64,000 nucleotides of DNA, taken from Callipepla californica brunnescens. Taxonomy: Eukaryota > Chordata > Aves > Galliformes > Odontophoridae. The position numbers were made by a program, and so were the translations under genes. The stretch is taken from contig JALIRH010000005.1 of the NCBI GenBank assembly GCA_023055505.1, positions 2,666,001 through 2,730,000 of the forward strand, read 5' to 3'. A model generated the notes under the pieces. The model saw only the letters and a list, made by a program, of their open reading frames with translations. It was not told the DNA's origin and searched no databases. Below are positions 25,139 to 39,054 of this stretch, one piece after another. How positions within the stretch are numbered: the first letter of the stretch is position 1; every line of letters starts with the position of its first letter.

Positions 25139-28100
25139 GCTAGCTGTACATCCAGGGGGCCCTAAGTATGCATCCATGTCACACTGAGAGCTCCATGCTC
25201 CAAATGCTCACATCCATGAAGCAAACAATCTCAGGGTATTGAGGGGAAGACCTGTGTTAGCATCCTGCTAACTTGGCTCATGCTGCCCATTTAAAGTGAG
25301 GACAAGTCAAGCTTTTCAAAACAAGATGAAAGGAAGAGTTAAGATAAACACCTAACACTTCAGGTACTATTTAAAAAAATAAAAAATGGATTTTTTCCTC
25401 AAGAACATTTCAGAGATGGAATAGAAAGGTAAGAGCAAGCAGATAATTGAATATGAACTACCAAAGATTTGGCAATATATTAAGTAGAAGATGCTTCGTG
25501 ACTGCCTTAAGTCATTTTTAAACATTACTTTAGCTGTTTACTGCTAACTCCACAAGCAGCCTGCCTAGGTTTTTAATCAGAGCAGGCCACCCACATCTGA
25601 TGCAGTGAAAGTACATGTGTGCAAGAATCCCCTGAAAGCAGCGTAACCTTTTTAGACCGTCTGACCATTACAAAGCAAAATCTCTCCATGTTTATAAGGA
25701 GAAAAATCAACTAAAATACACAGTTTCACGTTATTTTTAAACTATGGGAGCCATGCAGGTAACGGTATCTGTATCAATAAGCATGGGAATAAGTAAAAAA
25801 AGATTTTTTTTCTAAGACAGATCAATATTCCAGCATTTGCCAAGGCCAAAGCACAAGGCCAAGGAACTTAAGCTGATTATTGTCAGCAGGGCTGGAGACC
25901 ATAGGCATACAATTGCCACATTTGATATGAAAATGTGCATTACCCTTTTATTTCCCTTTTGGCAGGGGCAAAATGAAAACCAATAACAACTGCATTTCAC
26001 CTATATAGATATATATTTTTTTTCCAAACCCACAATTTATTTATGGAAAAATACTTGCAGACAATCTATTAGGTTTCAGAGCAGAGAAACAGCCTACAGC
26101 AGCAAGAACAGCAACAAATAAACCTACAGAAACCAACAGAGAATGCTCAGCAGGTTTAAGTTAGTTTTAGAAACCATAGCTTGAACTTGAGAAACTTGAT
26201 TTATGCTTTCAACTTGTTGCTGATATGGGGCTCTCACTCCCCGTGGCTCAAAGTAAAGCAAAGGCACTCAGTTGAGAACAAGCTCCTGACATAAAATGAG
26301 CACATTATTTTTATATATACACCATTAACAGGTACTTAACTCCAGAAAAATTAAGTGTGCAAAACTAGCAGCACTATTGAACAATTACTCGCAACATCGA
26401 TATTCCCACTCTTCTTACTGCAATGCAGAACTCAAGTGAGACAAAAGGAAACTGAAGGACAATGGGATCAAAGCCCCTCCATCAGGTACAGGCATGCCTC
26501 TAGTACAAGGGCAATAAAGTAAATCATAGGAGAATTGAGCTCTGCTATGGCCACTGTTCTATTTGTGGAACATATCTAAAAGAAATCAGTCTTGCTCTCT
26601 GAAAGCTGCACAAAACCAACTGCTAAGGACAACCTCCAGATTAGTTACCAGCCAAGACAATCTTTTTCCTGAAGCAAGGGTTCAGTCTGCTACCATCAGG
26701 AAATAGAAAACTTGCCTAAGGATTAAAAAAAAAATCCCATTGCAAATAAGATCACACTGAATATTAGCCTTGAGAATGAATGACACAAACAGCCAATTAA
26801 ACTGCAGACAAAGCAAGGATCACAATGCAACTTCACAGAGGATGCTTTTTCTTGCACAAGAGCAACTCAGTTCTGCATCTCCAATTTTCTGCTCTCAATC
26901 CAGTGAAGGAGAATGGTAATTCAGCAGTAGTTTGCCTATCACGGTGTTTGGATGTATGAACAACTTCAGAGCTCTGTATGTTTAAGGGTCCTGCTTCAGC
27001 TGATATCTACAATGGTTCCATGCAGTTAACAATGATTCTGACTAAACTCACTGCATCAGCACCAAGTTGAGTCCAAGTGTTCTGTGGTACAACAAATCCA
27101 AGAAAAAAGGAGGAGATGGAGATGTCAGATGGAGGTGGAGAGACAAGAGTTTTTTCTCGTTTCCCACTTATTTGATAACCAAGAATAAGAGCTAACAAGA
27201 AAGATGAAAAATAACTAAGAACTTCTACTTCAGAAATACTCAAACACTTCCCCCTGTATATCATACTCAAACTCTACGCCAAAAAAATTAGGCAATAGAA
27301 AATGCTACATAATAAGCATGGATAAAAACCCATCCACCATGTGATGGTAGTGAAAGACTGCCTTGCCTCTTTTATACAGAGACTCTGAACACCTGGACAC
27401 TACATTTGCTTATCTGTTTTGTTTTTTTTTGTTTTAGAACAGGATAACGACTCCATGCACGCTAACAGTCACAACTGCTCAGCATGTGCAAAGCAACAAC
27501 ATCCACAAACAACTTCTGCTCATGGAAATCCAGCATACCACCCGTAGGCACCATCAAGTTCCCATCCTTTTTTTTCTGCCTTAATAATAACATGCTGCAA
27601 AAATTTGAGACGCTGCTGCTTGGCATATACTTGAATTACTTTTTAGGCAGAGAAGCTTACAGACTAAATTATATAATATCTCAAGTAACTAAGAAACAAT
27701 AAAATGCTCCCCAAAACTCTCCAACCAAGAGGTTTGAGAACTAATAGGCAATCAACAAGGAATTCGATGTACATACAGGGAATTAAGCAGCTTCACAGTG
27801 ATTACATTCTTAAACTATTCTCAAAGTTTATTTCGCATAAGTGGTCAATAGCCTTTAAAGCCACTACCACGCAAAAGGTTTTAAGAGGACAAGAAAAACA
27901 CTACTTGCCACTATTTCTTTTTGTGGTTCACTACATTTGCTTATCTACCTCCATAACCTCACACTGCAGGTTTCCTAAAACTAATTGTAAAACCACATGT
28001 GAATCATAGAGAGATAGATGTAACAGCATGTTAAGCAGCAGTGGAATTCGGTTTTCCATGCAAGTAATACTTTTGCTATTATTTCACAATATTGAGTCTA

Positions 28101-29530
28101 AGCTCTTTTACCAAAAAGCAAAGCAGCTCAAATCAAATCTAATGGAAGAAAGATGATAGCCTCCAATTTATTATCTGCAAGTGCCCGGTTGGACAGTAAA
28201 GCTTTCGTAGAAAGTATGATAAGCCATAACCTCAAATTGTCTGTCTGGATAGCACAAGGATGACAGATGAAACTCTAGCTCCTTACATCCTTTAGGTCAT
28301 CACCAAGGCAGTTATTGTCTGGTGATACTGTTATGTCAGCTCTGGATAAACAGATCACATCAGTGATCAACACATCTGTTTCAAAAACAGCCACCCATGC
28401 CCATCAGAATCTTCTGTAGTGTTTCATGTTCTATTTTCACATCTTGCACTCCAAAAGCCATTTGGATGTTCAACAAGGGATTTAACATTTAGGTCAAACA
28501 TAGATTATATGAGGTAAGAAAAAATGCTTTTTAGATGCATGCTTAAAGTAGCACGCACTTGGAAGCCACCAGAGAGTTAAACCTGCTCCAGACCTTGCCA
28601 GCTGCTCTCTGTGTTTCTGAAATAACCAGGGAAAGGAGCTCGTAACAACATATGTCCCATCTCCCAGAATGTCAAACATCCACACCCAAGCAACAGATGC
28701 TTAATGTGCCATTAGAGCTTCCTGTATAAGCAAACTTTTATTTGTTCCCAGTCACTATCCCCAGTGACCCCCTGCAGTCCTGAGGTCAAAAACAAAGAGG
28801 AAAAATATGCACTCAGCATCCCTGACAAAATACAGTTTTACTTGATGCAATGGAATTATCTAATAAACTGAAAACAAAAGAACATAAAAGCTGGAAATGT
28901 TTGGATACAGTCATAAATATACACTCAGAATACCACCAAAACAGTGTTGCAATAACAAAGTTGGCAGGTAACTTGCAGAAACTGTTTCATCCCCCAGAAA
29001 ATCAATACCAAACTTAATAAGTTACTAAACAATTGCAATTCAAGCTGTGATTTGGAAATGCACAAAACCCTGAAAAGTAGAATGCATATCCTGGTCACTG
29101 AAGCAAGTCCTAACAATTTCCCTATAAAAAGAGGTAAAAATGTCCTTCAGCTTAAGACTTATCCCCAGGAAATTCTTGGGGAGGAGTGTTGTTTACCAGC
29201 ATTTCATACAGTTAGGTAAATAGTTTGCATTTCTGCAGGCCTTCTTGTGCAATGAGATACACACATCTCTTCCAGTAACATTAAGGGATGTTCAATCAGT
29301 ATCTTCCAAAACACTCAGAACAGTTCCCAGAGCAGTCCCACTTGAAAAATATGTTTGCAATGAGAATGATAGTCGCAAGGAAGAAAAATAATTACATAGG
29401 AATTTTCAAATAATTCCTAGAACTGTATGAAAATTATGACACAGCAAACATAAGCCTGCAAATAAACCTCATCTCTGAACTGATGCCTGAATTATAGTAC
29501 ACAACAGATAAAGAGAATTCAGCTGTTAAT

Positions 29531-29533
<3 letters not shown>

Positions 29534-29565
<32 letters not shown>
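29534..29565. repeat. A-tract of 32, longest homopolymer in the window
   Basis: Uninterrupted run of 32 As. No identifiable upstream retrocopy was seen that would make it a poly(A) tail. Confidence 0.92.
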
Positions 29566-29567
<2 letters not shown>

Positions 29568-30051
29568 GATGCTTTAATTTTGTACAAAAATGTAAGTTAT
29601 TTAACCTAGAGGTGGCTGAATAACCTGAAATCACCTCACCTTAAATCTCCTTCCTTGCTTGCCTTGTACAGCCCTGCTCTAACTCACCTCAGAAAGGCAC
29701 CAGAACCTGAAGTACACAGTACATCATTTCTCTTCCCTTCCTTCAGGGCATGTCAATTCCAAACAAGCAGTTTCAGAACACCAGCCACTAGCTACATCTC
29801 AGGACTGGTACACAGCACACTTTCTTAAACAAGTGGAAGTTAAGGAAGAGTTTTGCATCAGTACAGCTAAAGAGAATTGTCAGCTTCTAAGTTCCCACCA
29901 GACATTTTAAACGTGGTTTCAAAGATGAAAGTGAAGCACTGGGGGATGGACTAGAGATGACCAACACAAAGCTGATGGCAGTTATCTCCAATCCTCCAAC
30001 TCCTCTTCCATCTGAGAAGTTCAGCAGCTTGAAGTCCTGAAAACTACTTAC

Positions 30052-30160
30052 CAGATTCAGAGATAATTTCTGTATTTGGGCTACAATTTCTCATGATCTC
30101 CCTGTCCAGACAGAGGTCAGTTTTACAGCATCTGAGTGATGTTTCAGCCTTCTGGAATGG
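30052..30160 (-). other. Candidate minus-strand exon, unidentified
   Basis: A 109-base block with acceptor GTTTTCACTTGTAG and donor TCTG followed by GTAAGT. One frame is open for all 36 codons, beginning PFQKAETSLRCCKTDLC. The Cys pattern CC-x3-C is suggestive but far too short to assign a fold. Neighbouring candidate exons do not continue the frame, so a non-coding transcript or chance remains likely. Confidence 0.27.
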
Positions 30161-33100
30161 CTACAAGTGAAAACATGTCATAGCTGACCAGTTCACTCAT
30201 CAGGCTAACACGCAGTTCATGTAAGAGGACTTTGTGTTGTTCTGCTTCCTCTGTTCCCTTTCTCTCTTAGAAAATATCATCAATTATCACTATAATTTCA
30301 CTTTGTCTGACCTCTCTTTAGGAAGGAGAGTGCAGCAAATCCTTCTGAAGCACCAGGAGAAAAAAAACAAGCTGTTGTTCCAGCACCAGCCTTCAGAATT
30401 CACTGTATGGGTAAAGACCATGAGAAACTCCATCAGCATCTTCCTTACAAGAAGTAAACCTTGCAGTCCCAGTTTAGGACTTGACTAAGCACATACAATC
30501 TGAATTAGATTTCATCAATCACTGGAGTGTCACATGACAACAGAAGCAGTACAAAGTGTTCTATAAAAGACCCGCAGATCTCAATGTCATTGTACCAGTG
30601 AGATTTCTCTCCTGCACTCTGGGAAACCAAACACAGATTTGACCTGCCTGCAGTCTCACTGCACTGAAAACAAACAGAAGAGTTAATGTCAACAGAAGAC
30701 AGATGTGCTGTCTTTTCCCATCAGCAATCCATATCCTGCACCCAGAAACCACTGAAAGCCAGCCTGCTGAACCTCTCACTCAGCAAGAGTGCAAAAAAAA
30801 GTTTGTCCTTCCCTGAACAGCTACTGCTTCAAGCAGTTTTAAAGAACTACATTTGAAACACAGAAACTAAGAAAACTGATTAAAAACTGAAACCCTCAGG
30901 GTACTACCCATAGTTACCTTCCTGGTCCTATGGCTTTTAAAGTTAGGGCTGAACATGCCACCCTTATGCACACTATTCAGCCCTCTCACAGTAAGCATTC
31001 AGAAAAGAAGTTAACAAGTCAACTTCTCATCGTTAATCTAGCCTAAAATTCTCCTGGCCTGGTTGTGTCAGAGCCCAAAGGCTGGATCCTACCCAGACAG
31101 CACTGACTGGCTCAGTTTGTGTATGCTGATTCAGCCCAGATAGCACTACCACCTGTGCTATACTGCAGCCTTTTTTGACAAACCTTGCTAGCAATCCTTT
31201 GCTTTGCTACAGGACATGGCTTTTATGATGGTTTTCCTTCCTTGGTTAAGCTCTCAGCTGCAACATCCTGTTAAGACAGTAGTTCATAATATCAGCGTTG
31301 GAGTAATGATCTGAAGACTCCACAGAAATCCACTGAGGAGCACAATTAGTGAGCCAGTAACTGCAAACAGAGCTGTTGGTTAGGCTTGGCATTCAATTCA
31401 CTGACCTCTATGCAAGAAGCTTAGAATACTTGAAAGTGGTTAACTGAAAGCATTCAAAACCAACCAGCTACTACTTGTAATCAAATTCCAAGTGTTAGAA
31501 GCTTAAAGCTGCAACCACTTACCATAAAATATTATTTTCCAACAGGAAGGCCTCTGGAGAATAGATGCCAGAATGGACCACTTAGCTGTGCTGAGACCAG
31601 TCAAAAATAGAGGCTATTAAGATCCCAAATTTCTTTCAAAAAAAAAAAAAAAAACTTCAAAAGAAGCTGAAATGATGGATCTTATTTTTACAATAAACAT
31701 CAAATGCTGCAACTGTTCCGGTATTTCTATTTCTCAGACCTTTCACTCACTTCTCTTGGTAACTGATCATTAGCATGCACCTTGGTTAAGATTTGCATAA
31801 GTAAAGCAATCTAAGGCTGAACAGTCAAAATGTGAATCATGCCCCCTGGCTGGAAAAACAGGACTAAAATCCCAACCTCAGCAGCCAGACAGACCATTTC
31901 TAAAGATGTCACAAATACCATAACAAAAAGTGCTTCTAATCCTTATTTAGGATGAAAGGAATAATTACAACTTTGATAACTATGTCCTATTCAGTGTTTC
32001 CTCTCTGTCAATTAATTTCAGCCAACTGCAGGAACTTTACCACCCACCATAAACCTTATGTATCACTGAAGCAGAAGACCAATCGAGAACACCAGACTTA
32101 GTAGGAGAGTAAACTACCGTACTACCATAAGTCTTCACTTACCAGGGAATTCTGTTTTTCTAAATTTTAAATGTTTATTCCAGCTGCTTTAACAGCCCAT
32201 CTGTAGCAAGATAAAACAGACAGACCAGATCAGCAGAAATCAGACAAAAATCACTAAGAAATATCCACTAACTCAGCTGGCACCTCGCCTGACAATCACC
32301 CAAAGCAGTGTAGGACCAACAATTCCACAGAAGCAATGGTATAGGAGTGAGTCATCCTCCAAGATTTTGGGTTTCAAAGTCTGAAGACAGGTACCTTAGA
32401 TATTAAAAAGCTGTAGCTACACAGCGTGCTTTCTCTTCAGCTGCCTGACGGAAGAGCATGTATTCACTGCTTACAAACATACATTGACAGCCAATTCAAA
32501 AGGAATAGCTAGAGCATTCTGAATGGAAGTTCAGGAACAGAACAGGATACCTCAGCTGTATTTCTGCCTCCTGCCTTTGCTAATTCCAGGTTCAAGAGGA
32601 CTTGTACTGCTGCTGGGGAAATAAAACCCTTAAACCTGTCACATCGGACCATACTAAAGCTCGCATTTAAGGAAGGTCCAATACTTCCAGTTCTGAAGAA
32701 GAGCATTCCACTTCATGTTTAGATGCCTACATCAATGAAGTGCAGCTCCTGCAGACAGTTATGTTTTCACTCTGCAAAAAGCAGCACAGATTCTTGACAG
32801 CCACAATTCTCACAAACTTAGAGGATACACAGGACAGAAGCAAAAGCTGAGATGCAATTTCAATCTTCTTTCATGTGACCGAATATTTCACACTGACTTT
32901 CTCAGCACTAAGCTACATCAGACCCCTTGAAACATCGCAAAGCTCTCCACAACATGCAGAGTGAGCAACTTCTGAGTCTTCATCCATTGCACGTTTTCTC
33001 CTGCTGCCTGCAACTCTCAAAGCATTAGGTAGCGCCTCACAACATAAGGTAGCTACAACAAACCAGGCACCAGTAAATACACTCAGCTGCTTGATTCAAA

Positions 33101-34907
33101 TCTCTTCTCCCTCATCTTCCCCATGTCAAACCCTGCTCATTCCATCACTCTCTTGACAGAAAGAGAAATTCCTTGCAATCATGCTTTCAGTTTATATTTT
33201 GCAGTCACTGCATAAGTTACTCAGATTTAACTTTGCTGAACAGTTTCATTCCTCCTTCTTTAAAATCAGAATTGTGTATTCTAATATTATACCTCTACAA
33301 AATCTGTCAAATCATTCCACGGAATTTTCCTTGAAAATCGTGGCAACCTAGTCTTGTATGTATGTTGAACTGTTTATGGCAAGACTTGCAATACTTTACT
33401 GCTGTTTTCATTAAAAAAGTTTATCTATTTCCCAAGAAGGCCTCCTACTGACTTCTGAAAACCTTGCAGTTTAGGATATCTTCTGACATCACATGCTATT
33501 TTGCAGCTGGATACTAAAAACGTCCCCAGATATTGAACTTTAACACAGTAATTTAACCATAAAGGCAACACACTTAGAATAACATTTTGAAGTTATAAAA
33601 TGAACTCAGAGAAGCAGAAAATTGTGTGCCACTGCTGCCAGAGCACCCTTAATTAAACCTCACCATAGCCTGTTACTGTAGCACACTATATTAATTACAA
33701 GTTCCCTGCCAAAGCAGAACTCACAGCAGGAGGCATTTCTACAGAGAAGGAGAGCCCCACACAGTTTTCTGTGAAGGCAAAAGTTGGTTTTGATTGCACT
33801 AAGAAACAACTCCAACCCTCAGATACTGTATCTCAAATGGTTTGGTCTCTAACAAAAAAAGTATGGTAACTTAATCGCTCTCACTTGCTTATTACATTAA
33901 TTTTCCAACCCAGTTAAAAGCACACTCAAAGCCAAAGCACCTCTAACACCAACATGCAATGCAAATTAAGCACAAGACCTAGCAAAGCTTATTTTGCCGC
34001 TTGGCATTAAAGCCCAGAAACAGATCAAGTAAAGCAACCTGCAGACCAGCTTTAGATAAAGTTTTAATTGCATTAGGGGAATTTTCAGATAAAGCCATCA
34101 GCCCTGCTGAGGTCTTAGCACATTTGGTTGCACTCTTACCACAGGTGCAAACAAAATTACTTACAAGAGCGATTTACTCTTAAACCTCCTTCAGAATTGC
34201 ATCACTCAGCTTGTTCACTACCAACTGAACAGCCAGAATTTATTACAATTTATTCCCAAGCAGCAGCTTTCTTCCCACTCTCTTCCACACGTTCCTGAGC
34301 TGCAAGCCAAGCCATGTACATTTTGCCACATCTGCTCACATCAGGATGCCTGAAGGCTAGGTTTTATGTTGCACAAAGGATGAAGGAAGATGTGAACTGA
34401 TAGATTTCTACTACCCCTGCCACTGTCAAAAGTAGATTTTTAGTATTATTACATCCTAAAACTAAAGATGTCAGATTTTCATGACCTGAGAAAGTGTTTT
34501 ATGTACTTCACACCCACTTTTCCTCTGTTGCGTACATCATTTGATTATTCAAGTATAGGGTACATGGTTTTACAGGTGAAAGGATACAATAAATAGTCTG
34601 TAACAAGTAACACAATGCACGTCTGAAATAGTTTGGCCTTCCCTCCTGTAAAGTACCCTGATTTTATACATCTGTTATATAAAGAAAAAGGTGTGATATT
34701 AAAGGGTGTCAGTTTTCTCCTGAGGCAACCTATAGGGTTTAGCTGAGGCTGCAATTTAAAAGCTATACCTATATAACTCTTATGTTAAGCCCAGCATTGC
34801 ACCTGCACATATATGTACTTTAACAGAGCTGCCAAAATAGAAAGATACTGAAAGGACAAGTTAAAAACTTCACACCAAGTAAATGCATCATGGGTCAGTC
34901 CATAGGA

Positions 34908-34937
34908 CATCACTACCATGTTCATCACTACCATGTT
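34908..34937. repeat. Exact tandem duplication of 15 bases
   Basis: The unit CATCACTACCATGTT occurs twice head to tail with no mismatch. A local slippage or duplication event; no function evident. Confidence 0.9.
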
Positions 34938-35111
34938 CAACAGACCTTTTCGTGTGGGTGCATAAAAAAGTCCATTTTTTATTATTCTTAATAGGCAGGG
35001 AATAACATAATTCTAGAATTCCTTCACATTTTATGGGGTAGAGCAGGAAATTAGAGTTTCTGCAAAAACAGAAAAAAGACTGCAGGCTCACTACAATGGC
35101 TTCAGTCATGT

Positions 35112-35180
35112 TTTCGGTGTGTCCAGGGATGGACATCCCACAGGCTCTCTGGGCAACCTGTTGTGGCATCTGACCATCTT
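35112..35180 (-). mobile_element. CR1 internal fragment
   Basis: CCAGGGATGGACATCCCACA and CTCTCTGGGCAACCTGTTG are the reverse complement of the conserved CR1 block around CAGGTTGCCCAGAGA and CCATCCCTGG. Flanks are not recognisable, so this is a small remnant. Confidence 0.7.
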
Positions 35181-36424
35181 TTGGCCTTAGCTTTTTTGCC
35201 CTTTTGTTAGTACAAGACATGAGAGCAATCTAGCTCCCTTGTTTTCACACCCACTGAACCAACAATAACACTGATTTTACTCAGAAGGGTTTCCAAAGGA
35301 GGAAAGTTTAGCTGCCTACATTGCTCCTCTGTATTACAGAGGAATACAAAACATTTCCACAAAACAGAGGACAAAAGCTTTTTTTAAAGAAGAGTAGTAA
35401 ATGCATTCCAGTTGTCTAAAGGACACTCACACACGGCTAGCACAACTGTACCACTAAGAACAAGTAAAAGTAATGGAGAGACTACAGAGAAGCAAGAATA
35501 TTCTAAGCAGCACTACATTTTCAACCAAAGGCAAGAGTTCAAAACATCCCTGGAGTCCCCCTACACACTGGGAGGAAGCCACCTGCACGTACAATAGGAC
35601 ATAATCCCACTCATTGATTATTTAAACTAGATTGGGTAAGCTACAAAAGATACCACGTAGCGTTATCTATGGTCTGACAGATAGAAGGACTAAAAGGAAT
35701 AAAACAGAAGGACTAGATATAAAACCCCATTAAATTTCATATCTGCGGAATACACTCACAATGTCTGTCTAAGATCAGCAGCTACCTAGGTAAGAAAGCT
35801 GAAGCAAGATAATTTTAGCAACTTCCTACAAATTGGCTTCTCTGCTCCTTCAATATGAGCAGTTTATTTTTACCTGAAAATTATTAATAAAACCCTAATT
35901 TAGTGGTTTGGTTTTTTTTCTCCCCATTTTCAGATCTGAGAGAACATTGTTCCCTGGGTCATGCTACCCAAGATTTTTCACCATTTGGCACTCGCAATAA
36001 AAAAATCCCGTAACACTACTTCGACTAAAGTGGAATATCAGCAGGATATGTGCTTAAATACAAAGCAAATATAGCATACAAAATTTATTTGCTTTAAAAA
36101 TTATCCTGTTCGTTTGAACTTTTACCTTATACTTGACATGGAAAGAAGGAAAACAACCACAAATCTAAGAGCTGTAACAAGACAGCAAATACTAAAGAAA
36201 CAGATCAAAAGCCAGTCATGTAGCAAAGACAGAAGGAGGAATTGTAGAATTGAAGAATTAACTCAACATGACTAATGCTGGAACAGTATCTCTATTGCTA
36301 GAGATGAAACCAGAACCCAATACATCATGTGATGCTTCACAGGACATTCCACCTTTACCTCAGAACAATCCAACAGATCAGGTTGAATGAGTAACTAAAC
36401 ATAAACCCGGGTCAAGTTATAATA

Positions 36425-36604
36425 CAAGGCATTGGGCACAAGCTGCCCAGGGAGATAATGGAATCACCATCCCTGAAGGCGTTTAAGAACTGTGGAGATG
36501 TAGTGCTGAAATATATGGTTAGTGGGCATGGTGGGAATGGGTTGGGGCTGGACAGGTTGATCCTACAGACCTTTCCCAACCTATGTGATTCCATGATTCT
36601 AACT
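36425..36604 (+). mobile_element. CR1 LINE fragment
   Basis: Plus-strand CR1 3' end with GCTGCCCAGGGAGATAATGG, ACCATCCCTGAAGGCGTTTA, GGGCATGGTGGGAATGGGTT and the tail TTCCATGATTCT. Same subfamily layout as the copy at 4.4 kb. It is short and 5' truncated, and open frames on both strands across it are not genes. Confidence 0.9.
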
Positions 36605-38889
36605 CCTGACAAAACCATAGTTAGCATCTTCAGCATGGCAGGCATCTCATGCATGAGACAAATGCAGTTTCTCCTTAACACTTCTATCTCCAGTGTTAAG
36701 ACTTCATTTCAAGCTGCTTAGAAAATTGCTGTACTAGTGCAAGGACTCACGTTTCAGTGTATTTTTTTCCCCACTCAAACCGTTGAATTTATATCTGACA
36801 ATCACTACAATTATGTAATACGAAATGCTTTAAGCAAGGCAGAGTCCAAGTACCTCAGATAGATGACAACATCTGCAATTCATTTGTGAGTGCCCCACAA
36901 AGCTGGCAAAAGAAACAATTACCATGTTGTTGATCTGATCTCACAAGATGGTTCTTTCTACTACTGTACAATCCCATTAGCAGAATTATCTCCTACCTTT
37001 AGATAGGAGAGATCATTTTAAACCATTCATATACAGCTGCAACAGAACTTTATTTTCTAAGGGTCTCATTCATTGCACAGGATGATCCTATGCTGACTGA
37101 CTTGGTCCTGCTCTACTGCAGTGTGATGGCTGATAAAGGTTGCTGCAGTCCACATCCTGAATGCCTGTTTTCCCCTTGCTACTGGGAGACAGAAGCACCA
37201 CTGTTCCCACTCACCACATCTAGGCCCAGCCCCACCACACTTTCAGCAGCTTGCTGTCCAGACATCACCCCACAGGCGCTTCCCAAGAACTGCTCCTTTT
37301 TTGTGGTCTCCTTTCAGCTGTCCCCAATTTCCCTGTTACTTCTCCTCAGACTTTAATCTGCCTTTAGCCGAGCAGAAACAATGGTGGGAAAATAAAATAC
37401 AGCAAAAGGCTGCATCTGCCACTGGAACATCCAGTGAAAGTCATGTGTATTTGGAATCACCTCAGCTAACACTGCCATGAGACATAGTTTCCTCACACGC
37501 AGGAAACCCAATGTATATAGCTACCTTTTCTCCTTTTTATTTTAAAATGGCACAGCCAGAAGTATTCCCAACACATGCTTAGTCAAACCTTGTCCATTGC
37601 AAAAGGCAAAGAACTTCCAGCAGGATTAGAAGGCACTTACTGCTCCATGCAATGACAAATGCTTCATAAAGTTGCACAAAAGGGAAAGGTCTTCTTGGCA
37701 CTAGCAACAGACAGATTTGTGTGTGAATTAATATTGCTTTACTAAAGCAGTTTTCATATTAAACACATTAAGGGAGATCTCTTTGCTATCCAAAAAAAGT
37801 GCCAGTATAAGTACAAACAGAACTTCTCTGTACTGCATTTTACTGCAACATCATTCTCCCCTTCTTCAATGCAGTCCTCACTGAGGTTAAATAACCTAAA
37901 TAATCTTATGTTGTCACTCATTCCTGGTTATTCACTCCACACTCAGAGTACATATTACAGCAGTAGATCACAAACATCACCTCTGAGAGGTGATAGAAAC
38001 ACATCTCATTAGAAAAGATAAAAAAAAAAAACAGTTAAAAAAAAACAACCAAGGTAGTCTTTATTTTACAACAATAATCATTCTCTATCTTCAGGAAAAA
38101 AAAAAGTAACAACAGGACACTGAGCTGTATGACTTCTTTCACCATCTCACCTCAACATTTTAAGTCTAGGATTCTCTAGTCTGAGTATACTTAAGAGAGG
38201 CAATGATTTAATTTTACAGTAGTACGCAGCCACTAGAAATTCAGTTCCCCTAATTAACTTCATCTTTGAAATACAGGAAGAACAAATCTCCAGATACTCA
38301 TCTGCAAATAAATATGGGTGGGTACTCTAGCACTGCATGTTGTACACACAAGGCTAAAGTGTGTCCATTGTAAAGGCAAAGGGACCAGCACAAACAAGAT
38401 CACATTACAAAAGAAATGAAAATGAATGCCCACCTGTCTCTGAGAATCTAGGCTCATGGAGAAAAAACACCAAAAGGAGGGATCTCCAAAGATCCTTCCT
38501 CAACTGCATTCATCTCTTAAATGAGGTCTGAGGCCACACAGGTGAATTGCCTTAACCTGTGTTCCCAGTGCTGACCACATCTTTCCTTCAAGTGCTCAAT
38601 CAGTGGTTCAGGCTGCGAGTCAGCAGTTCCCATACATCCACAGCATCAAATCTGTGCAAGAACCTCCTAACAAGCTTCACTACATTATCAGAAAATAAAA
38701 ACCATCTTCGCACTTGTATAAGACTTGTTCTCAGGTGTTGATTGCAACAGTCAAGCACTTCAAAGCATGTTTAGTAACACTCTGCTAACACATGAAGCTT
38801 TTAAAAACGCAAGTTTTTTGTTTTTTGTTTTTAAAAAAAAGCTCATGGGTGCCTCTAAAGCAGGGATAACATTTTTCTTCTTCGCAAAG

Positions 38890-39054
38890 AATACATACAA
38901 GGGTAAGATGCAAGTTGACCCACGGTCAGGGCACACGCTGCTGATGGACTTGGATATCATGGATGATGAGTGGTATAAGAACTTCAAGAAGCACTTAATA
39001 GCTGCCAATTGTCAGTTGGACAAAGCATTTCTGCCATACCTCAAGCTAGTTCTG
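38890..39054 (+). other. Candidate plus-strand coding exon, unidentified
   Basis: A 165-base block bounded by an acceptor-like TTTTTCTTCTTCGCAAAG and a strong donor CTG followed by GTGAGT. It is exactly 55 codons, phase 0 at both ends. The frame is open and has ordinary protein composition: acidic segment DLDIMDDEWYKNFKKH, one Cys, and a leucine-rich end AFLPYLKLVL. The sequence is more protein-like than anything else outside COPS4, but I cannot name it. It could be a single exon of a plus-strand gene, a decayed retrocopy, or chance. No partner exon was found nearby, which lowers confidence. Confidence 0.35.

Larger units (their letters stand above)
25140..36424. other. No identifiable gene apart from one candidate exon
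   Basis: AT-rich, plus-strand A-biased, with A-tracts at 29.5 and 31.6 kb and a CR1 scrap at 35.1 kb. At 34.0-34.35 kb both strands show short protein-like frames interrupted by stops. They could be an old pseudogene but match nothing I know. Confidence 0.55.

Noticed and set aside
36350..36420. Minus-strand donor TGAG/GTAAAG with a short open block
   Set aside because: The acceptor is poor and the block abuts a CR1 copy.
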